Assembly (NCBI RefSeq): GCF_036226465.1
Contig: NZ_CP108476.1
Coordinates: 3,348,001-3,412,000 of the forward strand
DNA from: Kitasatospora sp. NBC_01250
GTDB lineage: Bacteria > Actinomycetota > Actinomycetes > Streptomycetales > Streptomycetaceae
Direction of reading: 5' to 3'
Length of the DNA: 64,000 nt
A model generated the notes under the pieces. The model did no database searches, had not been told where the DNA came from, and worked only from the letters and a program-made list of their open reading frames with translations. Made by a program: the position numbers and the translations under genes. This document shows positions 1 through 9,943 of the stretch, piece by piece; the first letter of the stretch is position 1, and each line of letters begins with the position of its first letter.

Positions 1-760
1 GCGGGCCACCACTGTCGCCCTGGCACGCGTCCTTGCCACCCCGTGCCTCGCCGGCGCAGACCATGCCGCGCGGATCGAAGGCCCCGTCGGGGCCACCCGG
101 GTAGTCACGCGCACACACCGAGTCGGCCACCATCGGCACATCGACGCTGCGCAGGCTGTCGGCGTACCGCGCGCGGCCGGTGGTGTCGCCCCAGCCGTAG
201 ACCTGCGCCCGCGTACCGGCGGCATACGGCAGCGTCTCTCCCTGCCCGACCATCGGCAGGACCGCCCGGCCCTCCTGCGGGGCGGCCAGCGTGAGCACCG
301 CCACGTCCTGCATGTTCTGCTGGAACGAGTACTGCGGATGGACCCAGACGTTGGTCACGGGCACCTCGGCGCCGTCCTGACCGGTCAGGTCGGTCCGACC
401 GACGATCACCCGCAGGTCCGGGCGCTCCACGATGCGGCCCTCGCGCTCGTCGTAGAAGCAGTGCGCAGCCGTCACCACCTTGGTCGGGGTGACCAGCGTG
501 CCGCCGCAGAACTGGCCCGAGCGGGCGTCGCCGAACTCCGGCCGACTGGCCACCGCGACCATCCACGGCCGCTGCAGGGTGCTGTCGGAGCGGCCACCCA
601 CGATCCGGCGGTCCGCCTGGGCCGGCGTGGCACCCACCGAGACCAGCGCCACCGGCAGTGCGGCCAGCAGGGCCGCCACCACTACCCGCCGCCGGGGCAC
701 CGGCCCCGGCGGCGGCGTGCGGCGGACATCAGGGCCGGTCGAAACGGACGAGATGGACAT
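1..760 (-). CDS. Secreted trypsin-like serine protease (partial, 3' end cut by window)
   Basis: The reading frame is open from an ATG at 760 to the window edge, so the C-terminus is missing. The N-terminus is a signal peptide: basic residues including RRR, a hydrophobic Ala/Leu/Val stretch, then a likely AQA cleavage site. It is followed by IVGG, the trypsin activation terminus. The catalytic His is in TAAHC, the Asp in DVAVL, and the Ser in GDSGGP in the last codons before the edge, so the S1 triad is complete. GGAG lies nine bases before the ATG. It probably degrades protein outside the cell. It follows hrdB on the same strand but is separated from it by a strong terminator. Confidence 0.93.
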   Translation of the reverse strand, partial: MSISSVSTGPDVRRTPPPGPVPRRRVVVAALLAALPVALVSVGATPAQADRRIVGGRSDSTLQRPWMVAVASRPEFGDARSGQFCGGTLVTPTKVVTAAHCFYDEREGRIVERPDLRVIVGRTDLTGQDGAEVPVTNVWVHPQYSFQQNMQDVAVLTLAAPQEGRAVLPMVGQGETLPYAAGTRAQVYGWGDTTGRARYADSLRSVDVPMVADSVCARDYPGGPDGAFDPRGMVCAGEARGGKDACQGDSGGP

Positions 761-913
761 CACAGTGCACTCCGGGCGATTCGGCAGCAGGCAACCGCCA
801 CAGCGTAGTCACAATCTCACCCTGAGTTTCCATGAGTCGGCGTTCAAACACCCGGACGAGGGATATCCGAGGCGGCCGGATGACGCCCGCAGTCGGACCC
901 CGAGCCCAGAACG

Positions 914-954
914 CGCGAAGGCCCGGAGCAGACGCGCTGCTCCGGGCCTTCGCG
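914..954 (-). terminator. Intrinsic terminator downstream of hrdB
   Basis: A perfect 18-bp inverted repeat (914-931 with 937-954) with a 5-base loop starts eight bases after the hrdB stop codon. There is no clear T-run, which is common in streptomycetes. It isolates hrdB from the protease gene. Confidence 0.9.
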
Positions 955-961
955 TACGGGA

Positions 962-2584
<1,623 letters not shown>

Positions 2585-3066
2585 GAACAACCTCTCGGAC
2601 GAAGAGTGGACTCGAACCCGTACCGGACCGCCCGAGTGGGCGAGGAGGAAAGACGCGCCACGGGGCACGACAGGTTCCGACCGGCTCGGACTTGAGGACT
2701 GGGTTAGCAGGACGCTGGGTAGGTGGGACGGCAGCAGCGCCGCAGACCAACACAGCATTCTGACATGGCGCGGGTATTCCGGAGCTGCTTCCGCTCCGTA
2801 CACATCGCTGCCGCTCCCCAAGTGTTACGCATGCCGCTCGTGGCACAGGTCACACGCCTCCCCGGACTGAGGTCCCGGACCGTCGGCCGTCACAGCCGCG
2901 GGCCCTCCGGGTGGACGCGATGTGTCTCGCGCGGGCATCCGGAGGGCACTGTCCAGATCCGATGGCTCCGTGGCCGGCCTCACTCAGTGTTCACGACTCG
3001 GTGTTCGCGCAGGCGCTCGCGGCCCAGTGGCTCTGCCCCGGGCGCTCGCGGCTCGGTCTGCCGCGC
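2585..3066. other. hrdB upstream region, no gene
   Basis: These 482 bases between whiH and hrdB should carry the hrdB promoters. I see no supported coding sequence. The part at 2990-3066 is rich in short GC repeats of the type gctcgcgg. One sigma-R-like promoter candidate is listed separately. Confidence 0.6.
2653..2678 (-). promoter_or_regulatory. Candidate sigma-R-type promoter of hrdB
   Basis: On the minus strand GGAAC (2678-2674) is followed after 18 bases by CGT (2655-2653), about 70 bases before the hrdB start. This resembles the disulfide-stress sigma-R pattern GGAAT-N18-GTT, and hrdB of S. coelicolor is known to have a sigma-R-dependent promoter. Both elements deviate from consensus, so this is a weak call. 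Confidence 0.3.
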
Positions 3067-3945
3067 TCAGTGCTCGCGAGGCGCCGGCACCGCGTGCTCG
3101 ACGTCCGGGTGCACGGTGAGCAGCGCGCGCATGGCCGCCTCGGCCGCCGTGCCGTCCCCGGTGCCGAGTGCGTCGACCAGGCGGGCGTGCAGGCTCACCG
3201 AGGTCTCCGACGGCCGCTCGCAGGCGGTGGCCGGGCCACCACTGACCTGGAGCGCGGCGGCCACGATGCTGGAGAGGTGCTCCAGCATCCGATTGCCGGC
3301 CATCTGCAGGACCAGGACGTGCAGCTCGGCGTCGGCGCGCGAGAAGGTGATCAGATCGCCCTGGGCCGCTGCGTGGCCCATGATCTCGGTCATCTCGGCC
3401 AGCCGCTGCTGGATCTCCTCGCGGCCGTGACCGGCGGCGAGGCGGGCGGCCAGCGGCTCGATCGCCCAGCGCATCTCGAACAGCTCGCGGCGCTGCTCGT
3501 CACGCTGCGGGCCGAAGGCGCGCCACTCGATGATGTCCGGGTCGAGGAGGTTCCAGTCGGCGACCGGACGCACCCGGGTGCCGACGTTGGGACGCGCGCT
3601 GACCAGGCCCTTGGCCTCCAGGACGCGCAGTGACTCGCGCACCACGGTGCGCGACACCTCGAAGCGCTGGCCGATCTCCTCGGGCACCAGCGGGCGGTCG
3701 GCCCCCAGGTCGCCGGAGACGATCATCTGACCGAGCTGCTGGACGAGCTGCCCGTGCAGCCCACGGCCTCGGCTGCTGGCAGTCTTGCGGCCGACCCGGG
3801 CGAGATCACTCTCCGCCCCGTCCCAGCGGGGGACAGGAGGGGTCGGCCGATCGGCGTAGGAGAAACGGTCGAGCTCGCTGGCGCCGGGCGCGGTGGACTC
3901 GGCGGTGCGGGCGACGGTCATGGCGGGGTGCGCAAGGGTACTCAC
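3067..3945 (-). CDS. whiH: Sporulation regulator WhiH (GntR family, FCD type)
   Basis: This is a GntR-type DNA-binding regulator needed for sporulation septation in aerial hyphae of streptomycetes. Of 292 residues, the winged helix lies at about 65-128 (LVPEEIGQRFEVSRTVVRES, then RVLEAKGLVS) and an FCD ligand-binding domain fills the C-terminal half, ending in PAPREH. I chose the GTG at 3945, giving STLAHP as in other WhiH proteins, with AAAGGA just upstream; a GTG at 3999 lacks a binding site. The gene name rests on the sequence and on its place directly upstream of hrdB, where whiH (SCO5819) lies in S. coelicolor. A sigma-WhiG-like promoter element is visible upstream. Confidence 0.9.
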   Translation of the reverse strand: MSTLAHPAMTVARTAESTAPGASELDRFSYADRPTPPVPRWDGAESDLARVGRKTASSRGRGLHGQLVQQLGQMIVSGDLGADRPLVPEEIGQRFEVSRTVVRESLRVLEAKGLVSARPNVGTRVRPVADWNLLDPDIIEWRAFGPQRDEQRRELFEMRWAIEPLAARLAAGHGREEIQQRLAEMTEIMGHAAAQGDLITFSRADAELHVLVLQMAGNRMLEHLSSIVAAALQVSGGPATACERPSETSVSLHARLVDALGTGDGTAAEAAMRALLTVHPDVEHAVPAPREH

Positions 3946-3952
3946 ACGTCCT

Positions 3953-3979
3953 TTGTCGGCGATCGGCAGGCACGACTTG
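3953..3979 (-). promoter_or_regulatory. Candidate sigma-WhiG promoter of whiH
   Basis: On the minus strand CAAG (3979-3976) is separated by 15 bases from GCCGACAA (3960-3953). The sigma-WhiG consensus is close to TAAA-N15-GCCGATAA, and whiH is a known sigma-WhiG target. Transcription would start near 3946, next to the GTG at 3945, implying a leaderless or nearly leaderless message. Confidence 0.45.
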
Positions 3980-4146
3980 AGGATTCTCGTGAAAAGCACA
4001 CGAAAGGGTGATCGCCCATGGTTGGATAATTGACTTCTTATTAGGAAGAAATGGCCATATCGGGCAGCGAGTTGCCAGCGGTTCGCCGACTTTTGCGACC
4101 ATGGCCTGCGCCGAGTCAGCTACCGCGGAAGCAGACTGACGGATCA

Positions 4147-4884
4147 TCAGTACGAGCGGCGTCGGGCCTGGACCGCCAGGCAGGCCGCCAGCAGCAGTGC
4201 AGCCGGCAGCAACAGCACGGTGAGGGCCTGGGCCGAAGCGGTCGGCCCCCAGTTCAGGCCCTCGTGCCGCAACAGGTCCAGCGTCCGGGGCAGGGCGAAT
4301 CCGTCGACCAGCATCGGCAGCGCGCAGAACAGCAGCACCCCGGCCACCGCGCTGCGGGTCAGTGCCGCAGTCAGGATGCCGATCCAGGCAGCCGCGACGA
4401 CGAGGCCGGTGAAGGTCGCGAGTGCCAGCAGCGGGCTGTGGTCGGTGCGGAGCAGGTGGGGCAGCAGCAGGCGCGCGGGCGCAGCGGCGGACGCGTCCGC
4501 GACTCGGGCCGTCAGGCCGCCGATCAGGAAGGACGCCAGGGCGAGCAGCGCGGCAACGGCCCCGACGACCGCGAGCTTGGCGAGCAGCAGGCGCAGCCGG
4601 GACGCGTAGCGAACCTGCGAAGCCGCCAACCCGGGACACCTGACCTCGTGGGCCGAGGCCAGTGCGCCGAGCAGCCCGGCGCCGAGGGCCGCGAGCGGGA
4701 GGCCCAGCAGCGGGAGCACGCCCGTGACCAGTTCCACGGCCTCGGACACGTGCAGCGGGCCGGGAGCGATCCGCCGGGCGAGCAGGGCGCTCTGGGCGGA
4801 GCCGGCGAGCAGCGTGGCGGCGAGGATCAGCCAGGTCGACCGAAGACCCAGCAGGCGTCGGACTTCGTAGGCCAGTACGCGCAC
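4147..4884 (-). CDS. ABC transporter permease subunit (small, ABC-2-like)
   Basis: A 245-residue integral membrane protein with about six hydrophobic segments (for example LILAATLLAGSA, VLPLLGLPLAALGAGLLGAL, AALLALASFLIGGL, LVVAAAWIGILTAAL) and a basic C-terminal tail (QARRRSY). It starts with GTG four bases after the stop of the ATP-binding gene, so the two are co-translated and probably form one membrane complex. A similar pair follows whiH in S. coelicolor, as I recall. The substrate is unknown, and because the partner ATPase looks catalytically defective, a non-transport role is possible. Confidence 0.75.
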   Translation of the reverse strand: MRVLAYEVRRLLGLRSTWLILAATLLAGSAQSALLARRIAPGPLHVSEAVELVTGVLPLLGLPLAALGAGLLGALASAHEVRCPGLAASQVRYASRLRLLLAKLAVVGAVAALLALASFLIGGLTARVADASAAAPARLLLPHLLRTDHSPLLALATFTGLVVAAAWIGILTAALTRSAVAGVLLFCALPMLVDGFALPRTLDLLRHEGLNWGPTASAQALTVLLLPAALLLAACLAVQARRRSY

Positions 4885-4888
4885 GGGA

Positions 4889-6181
4889 TCATCCGTTCCA
4901 GTGATCGGGCCCGGTCAGGGGCTGGGGAATCGGTTCGGTGACGGGGTCGGCAGCTGCCACCGGGGCCGGGAGCAGCGCGGCAGGGCCGGTCGGAGCGGAC
5001 GGCACGGGGCCGGTCGACGCAGCCGTGGACAACGGTGACCCGGAGGGCGCAGGAGTGGACGGCGCAGGGGTGGACGGCGCGGCGTCGAGCGCGAGGCCGG
5101 ATGTGGGGGGAGCCGGAAGCGGCTGGCTCGGGGCGCGGTCGGCCGGGGACGAGGCCGGGAGTACCGCCTGCGGTTCGGCCGCGGCCACCCGCCCCGGACT
5201 CACCGCGGCCAGGGCCATGGTCCGCTCCCGGGCGGTGAGCGAGGTGACCCGGCGCAGCTTCACGGTGGACACCACTCCCGGCTGCGCCGCAGGCGGCAGG
5301 ACCGTGCGGGGCGCCGGCTGCTCGACCACGCGGTCGGCCAGTTCGTGCAGCAGGATGCCGCTGCGGTAGGCGAGCTCGCCGATCTCGGTGCGTCCGAGGC
5401 CGCTGACCGCGAGGCCGGCACCGCCGTCCCGGCGGACCTCGGCCCCTTGGGACACCAGCAGGTCCGCCAGGCGGGCCATCTGCGGTCCGCGGACCGACAC
5501 CTCGGGCTGCAGCCTGGTGCGACGGAATTCCGCGACCGGCTGGTCCGCGACCATCCGACCGGCGTCCAGTGTCACCACCCGGTCGGCCAGCAGCGCCGCC
5601 TCCCGGGGTTCGCGGGTCGTGATCACCACCGATCCGCCGCCGGCCGGGAAGGCCCGGATGAAGGCGTGCAGCCACTCGGCGTTGCGCGGGGACAGCCCCT
5701 CGGACGGCGCGTCCAGCAGCAACGCCTCGGGGGCGCCGAGCAGGGCGACGGCCAGGGCGAGTCGGCGGTTCATGCCCGGGGAGAAGGAGCGCAGGCGGTG
5801 TTCGGCGACGCCGGCCAGCCTGGTCTGCTCCAGCAGTTCGTCGGCCCGCCGCGCCGGGACACCGACCGCGGCGGCCAGCATCCGCAGATGACCGCGGGCC
5901 GTTCGACCTGGGCTGCCGGGCAACTGGTGCACCGTCTGCAGGAGCACCCCGACCTCGCGTTCGGGGCGGCGCAGTCGACGGTAGGTGCGCCCGTTGAAGA
6001 GCGTCACGCCCTTGCCTCGCTCCAGCTCCAGCATGAGCCGCAGCGTCGTGGTCTTGCCCGCCCCCTCGGGGCCGAGCAGCGCCACCACCGAGCCGGGGCC
6101 CACGTCGAAGCCGAGGTCGGCCACCGCGGGGTCCTGACCGCGGCGGTAGACCTTGGTGAGTCCATGGACCTGGATCGTCAC
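4889..6181 (-). CDS. ABC ATP-binding protein with degenerate catalytic motifs and Pro/Ala-rich tail
   Basis: The first ~230 residues are an ABC ATPase domain with an intact Walker A (GPEGAGKT, 37-44) and Q-loop (Q82). Other motifs are altered: the signature reads FSPGM (133-137) instead of LSGGQ, Walker B reads ALLLDA so Ala158 replaces the catalytic Glu, and the switch His is Arg190. About 200 more residues follow, the last 130 rich in Pro, Ala and Ser with a short APSTP repeat (minus strand, near 5040-5080). ATP binding is plausible; hydrolysis is doubtful. The GTG start has GGGAGC six bases upstream. The permease gene follows after four bases. Confidence 0.85.
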   Translation of the reverse strand: MTIQVHGLTKVYRRGQDPAVADLGFDVGPGSVVALLGPEGAGKTTTLRLMLELERGKGVTLFNGRTYRRLRRPEREVGVLLQTVHQLPGSPGRTARGHLRMLAAAVGVPARRADELLEQTRLAGVAEHRLRSFSPGMNRRLALAVALLGAPEALLLDAPSEGLSPRNAEWLHAFIRAFPAGGGSVVITTREPREAALLADRVVTLDAGRMVADQPVAEFRRTRLQPEVSVRGPQMARLADLLVSQGAEVRRDGGAGLAVSGLGRTEIGELAYRSGILLHELADRVVEQPAPRTVLPPAAQPGVVSTVKLRRVTSLTARERTMALAAVSPGRVAAAEPQAVLPASSPADRAPSQPLPAPPTSGLALDAAPSTPAPSTPAPSGSPLSTAASTGPVPSAPTGPAALLPAPVAAADPVTEPIPQPLTGPDHWNG

Positions 6182-6407
6182 TGGCTGCTCCCACGTGCTC
6201 CGGCTGCCCCGGCGGCGCGGGCCGCTCCGGTTTCAGCACCTGCTCCGGATTCAGCACCCTAGGGCGAACATCGGGAGATTTCGGGCATTGCGGAGACGGC
6301 GCGGGCCACCCGGCTGCCCAGCTCACTCGATCAGGGGACAGTGGCCGCACCGTTGTTCACCCCATGGCACGGGCAGCACCGGCGGGTCGCCCAGGTCCTG
6401 GTCGGGC

Positions 6408-7163
6408 TCAGGACTCCGGGCGCAGCATCGGCGGGTTGAGCACGGTCGCTCCGCCTGCCCTGAACAGCTGCGCGGGACGCCCGCCCTGACGGGTCGTCGT
6501 GCCGCCGGACGGCACCAGGAAGCCGGGAGTCCCGGTCACCTTGCGGTGGAAGTTGCGCGGGTCCAGCACCACGCCCCAGACCGCTTCGTAGACCCGGCGC
6601 AGCTCGCCGACGGTGAACTCCTCGGCGCAGAAGGCGGTGGCCAGTGCGGAGTACTCGATCTTCGACCGGGCGCGCTCGACGCCGTCGGCGAGGATCAGGG
6701 CATGGTCGAAGGCGAGCGGCTCGCGATCGGCCGGGCCGGGGCCGAGCAGCTCGCTGACCGGCGCCCAGCGGGCTCCGCGCGCGTCGCCGCCCGGCTTGGG
6801 GGTCGGCAGGTCCGGGGCCAGCGCCAGGTGCGCCACGCTCACCACGCGCATCCGCGGGTCACGCTGCGGGTGCCCATAGGTGGCCAGCTGCTCCAGGTGT
6901 GCCCCGGCCGCCGCCTGACCGGCCGACGAGTGGGCACGCAGTCCGGTCTCCTCGGCCAGCTCCCGCGAGGCCGCCTCGCCGAGCCCCTCGCCCGGCCGCA
7001 CGAAGCCGCCGGGCAGCGCCCAGTAGCCCTGGAAGGGAGGCTCGCCCCGGCGCACCAGCAGCGCGCAGAGTTCGTGCTCCCGGACCGTCAGCACCACCAG
7101 GTCGACCGTGACAGCGAACGGGGGAAAGGCCGACGGGTCATAGCGCGACATGGCGTCGATCAT
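6408..7163 (-). CDS. NUDIX-domain protein with C-terminal winged helix (NrtR-like)
   Basis: The N-terminal part is a NUDIX fold, and its box is close to GX5EX7[29 protein letters not shown] followed by ETGL. The C-terminal ~80 residues, with [19 protein letters not shown], resemble the winged helix of NrtR regulators, which sense ADP-ribose compounds and repress NAD genes. The product may therefore be a regulator, an ADP-ribose-type hydrolase, or both. I place the start at the ATG at 7163; another ATG lies 12 bases further in. An inverted repeat covers the region just before the start, which fits autoregulation. There are no NAD biosynthesis genes nearby to support the assignment. Confidence 0.8.
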   Translation of the reverse strand: MIDAMSRYDPSAFPPFAVTVDLVVLTVREHELCALLVRRGEPPFQGYWALPGGFVRPGEGLGEAASRELAEETGLRAHSSAGQAAAGAHLEQLATYGHPQRDPRMRVVSVAHLALAPDLPTPKPGGDARGARWAPVSELLGPGPADREPLAFDHALILADGVERARSKIEYSALATAFCAEEFTVGELRRVYEAVWGVVLDPRNFHRKVTGTPGFLVPSGGTTTRQGGRPAQLFRAGGATVLNPPMLRPES

Positions 7164-7165
7164 AG

Positions 7166-7180
7166 TCGTCTTTCTGACGA
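7166..7180. promoter_or_regulatory. Inverted repeat at the NUDIX gene start, candidate operator
   Basis: TCGTC and GACGA form a perfect 5-bp inverted repeat around a 5-base spacer, three bases before the ATG at 7163, inside an AT-richer stretch. The position fits an operator bound by the NUDIX/winged-helix product. Confidence 0.45.
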
Positions 7181-7297
7181 TAAACACGGGGCGGCAGTAA
7201 TCCCGAACCGAGCGTGAGGCTCCGGGGCAGCGCAGCCGCGCGGAACGGCGGAGCAGCACACATATCGGACCCGCCGACCCGAGTGGCTGACCTGCCG

Positions 7298-9424
7298 TCA
7301 GCTCGCGCCGAGTTGGAGCTCCGCGGAGGCCTCCTCGACGACGGCCACGCCGATTCGGCTCACCCGGACCGAGAACGGCTCCCCCGCGACCCGCAGGCCG
7401 CCAAGTTCGAGTTCGCCGAGGGGCGCGGTACTGGCCGGACGGACCACGACCCGCCCGGCGGGAACGTCGGGCCGCACTCCGGCCAGCGCGAAGACCGCGT
7501 GCGCGGCGCCTGCCGCGGACCCCGCAGCGGGGCGGCAGGCAGCCGGATGCGGTACCGGTGGGCAGTCCGGTAGTCGCTGCTCCCCGGCGTACATCTCCGG
7601 CAGTCGCCCGGCGAAGTGTGCGGAGGCGGCCAGCAGCCCCTCCAGCAGGGCTCCGGCCTCGCGCTCGAACCCGGCTTCGGCCAGCCCGGCAACCGCGAGG
7701 GCCGTCTCCTGGACCCGGACCGCCCCGCTGCGGTGCCCCAGCGGATTGAAGCGCGGGGACTTGGCGCTCAGGGTTCGAAGCCCCCAGCCGCAGTCCAGCT
7801 CGGGCGCGGCCAACCGCTGGGCCAGCAGCCGGGTCTGCTCACGGTCGAGCAGGCCCGGCAGCGCGGCGCCCTCCGCCGCGAGCCCCAGGTCAAGGAGGTG
7901 GCCGAAGGAGGCGGTCACCGCGGAGAGCGGACGACCATCGACGGTCAGCGCAGCGGCCGGGCGTCCGCCGGACAGGTCGTCCACCCAGAACCGCTCACGG
8001 AACCGGCCGCGCAGCCCCTGCGCCCACTCCCGCCAGTCCGCGGCTCCCGGTCGCCCGAACGCCTCCAGCAGCTCCGCACCGTGCAGGGCGGCCCGGTGCG
8101 CCTGGGCCTGGACCTCGCAGCGTGCGGTGGGTGGTTTCCCCGTGCGGTCGTCCTGGTAACGGCCGAGATCGGTGACGAAGCCGTCGATCGGACTGTTCGC
8201 CATCGTCGACCGCAGCGCGCCCAGGGCGCGCTCGGCAGCCGGCAGCAACTCGGTGACCTCCTGCCGGGGCAGGCCCCAGCGCCAGGCCTCGGCCAGCACC
8301 GTGACGAAGAGCAGGGTCGCCTCGGTGGCCGTGCAGGACGGGGGCAACTCGGGGCCGGCATGGCGCAGTGGGCCGGGGATGATCCCCTCCTCCCTGCCCC
8401 CGGCCGCGTTCGCCGTCTGCTGGCGGCGGGCCAGCGCCCGCAGTGTGCCGCCCGCCAGCCGGACGCCGAGCGGGAGCGTGAGGCGGGCCGCCCAGAGCGC
8501 GTCGGCGGGCGCCAGTCCGAACCGCCAGGGCGCGCCCGACGCCGTGTAGAGGTCGGTCGGCCGATCGGGGTCGGCGAGCAGCAGACCGCCGAGCGCGTCC
8601 AGCGAGCGCCTGACGAGGAGCTCGGCGCGGGGATCGTCGCAGCGGATCGCGGGCTCGGTCCACGGCGCGGGCACCCCGGCGCCACGGCCGACCGGCGGAC
8701 GGAGGGCGGTCGCGGCGGCCTCGACCTCCACCCGCAGCTCCACCGACCAGCGGGCACCGGGCTGGACCTCCAAGTCCCAGCGGAGCACCCCCGCCCCGGC
8801 CAGGACCGCGTGCGGCGAGGGCTTGGCGCTCACGGTCGCGCTGTGCCCGCGGCCGATCCAGCGCAGCCCCGAGGACTGGACCTGGCCCGCCACGTCCGGC
8901 GGCCTGGCTCCGGCGGCGATGTCCGCAAGACTGCCGAGATCCGTCCCGAGCGCGATCTCCAGCGGCAGCCTGGCAGCTCGGCTGCCGGCGTTGCGCACCG
9001 TGAGGGTCTCCACCCCGTCGGCGTGGCGCAACCGCTCCACGGTGAGGGCCGGATCGGGGTCGAGTTCACCGGGCACCCGCACCGCACCGAGGAACCTGGC
9101 CTGCGCCGCCGAGGTGAGGGCGCCTTGCAGGGCGAGCGGTTCAACGCCGCCGACCCGCACCTCCATCCGGCTCAGCGTACGGATGCCGGACCGGAAGAAG
9201 CCGTGCAGTCCGTGGCCGCGCAGCTGACCGTCGGAACCGGAAGCGGCCATCGCCGGGGCGCTGACGCAGAGGACATCGGCGTGCGCCGATGCGGGCAGTC
9301 GGCGGGCCGGCAGCGCGGGGCGGCCGGCACCGGCGACAACGGGGTCGGGCCGCCCCGGGGTGGGCCGGGAGCCACCGACCGTCTCGGCCGGCAGCGCGGT
9401 CTGGACTGGCCTGGGCGCCGTCAC
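7298..9424 (-). CDS. Glycogen-debranching / amylo-alpha-1,6-glucosidase family protein
   Basis: This 708-residue protein has an N-terminal debranching-type beta domain ([20 protein letters not shown], then [13 protein letters not shown]) followed by an (alpha/alpha)6 catalytic domain with [20 protein letters not shown] and [14 protein letters not shown], and a small C-terminal beta domain. Such enzymes hydrolyse branch or terminal glucosidic bonds in storage glucans or oligosaccharides in the cytoplasm. The start is the GTG at 9424, preceded by AGGAGGAG at good spacing; the frame stays open far upstream but that part has no family similarity. It is a single gene between the NUDIX gene and a divergent aminopeptidase. 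The exact substrate cannot be told from sequence. Confidence 0.85.
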   Translation of the reverse strand: MTAPRPVQTALPAETVGGSRPTPGRPDPVVAGAGRPALPARRLPASAHADVLCVSAPAMAASGSDGQLRGHGLHGFFRSGIRTLSRMEVRVGGVEPLALQGALTSAAQARFLGAVRVPGELDPDPALTVERLRHADGVETLTVRNAGSRAARLPLEIALGTDLGSLADIAAGARPPDVAGQVQSSGLRWIGRGHSATVSAKPSPHAVLAGAGVLRWDLEVQPGARWSVELRVEVEAAATALRPPVGRGAGVPAPWTEPAIRCDDPRAELLVRRSLDALGGLLLADPDRPTDLYTASGAPWRFGLAPADALWAARLTLPLGVRLAGGTLRALARRQQTANAAGGREEGIIPGPLRHAGPELPPSCTATEATLLFVTVLAEAWRWGLPRQEVTELLPAAERALGALRSTMANSPIDGFVTDLGRYQDDRTGKPPTARCEVQAQAHRAALHGAELLEAFGRPGAADWREWAQGLRGRFRERFWVDDLSGGRPAAALTVDGRPLSAVTASFGHLLDLGLAAEGAALPGLLDREQTRLLAQRLAAPELDCGWGLRTLSAKSPRFNPLGHRSGAVRVQETALAVAGLAEAGFEREAGALLEGLLAASAHFAGRLPEMYAGEQRLPDCPPVPHPAACRPAAGSAAGAAHAVFALAGVRPDVPAGRVVVRPASTAPLGELELGGLRVAGEPFSVRVSRIGVAVVEEASAELQLGAS

Positions 9425-9943
9425 CGGACTCTCCTCCTGTCGAGCGGCAGGGCGGGCCCGCAGGCCACGACTACCGCAGGTGGTCTCATCGAGGCGCGGG
9501 CCCGGGCAAGCACCTCCCGGCGGATCGCCCGGCTCACCGGGAAGACCGGCGCCCCGGCCCGGATCCACCGGCCCTGTGTTCCCCCGTCGGTGAAGCCTGT
9601 GGCCGCGGCAGGGCCGGTGGCGACCCTCAGAGTGAACGCAGCGCACGGTGCACAGGTCACGCCCCGCTGCTCGATGGACCTCCCCGGGGGCGAATCCCGA
9701 ACAAGCGACCGTGGCCTGTGGAGCGGTCCGGGATCTTGTGAGGGCACCGTCTGGTTCCGAGGGACGGCACCGGAGGCGCTCACTCGGCGTCAGGATACGG
9801 TGCCGACGTGGCACCGCCCGTACCGGGAAGTCCACAGGTCGGCGTCGATCGGCCCCCGGGCGCCGCTCGGGTGCCGCCCTTGGCGACGGCACTTGCGGAA
9901 ACGTGCGAGCACCCGCCGCACCGAGCACTGACCGAGGAGTCTC
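9425..9943. other. 519-bp divergent intergenic region, no gene recognised
   Basis: This lies between the debranching gene (minus) and the aminopeptidase (plus). Open frames cross it on both strands but none has a codon pattern or motif I can support. A GTG at 9808 opens a plus frame running into the aminopeptidase gene out of frame; I do not call it. Confidence 0.5.

Noticed and set aside
64..130. Suspected frameshift in the trypsin-like protease before GDSGGP.
   Set aside because: Careful re-reading of the minus strand gives one continuous frame through SVCARDYPGG to GDSGGP.
2595..2630. T-arm-like GGTTCGAGTCC on the minus strand, hinting at a tRNA gene.
   Set aside because: No acceptor stem, D-arm or anticodon arm can be built around it; it lies in the hrdB leader.
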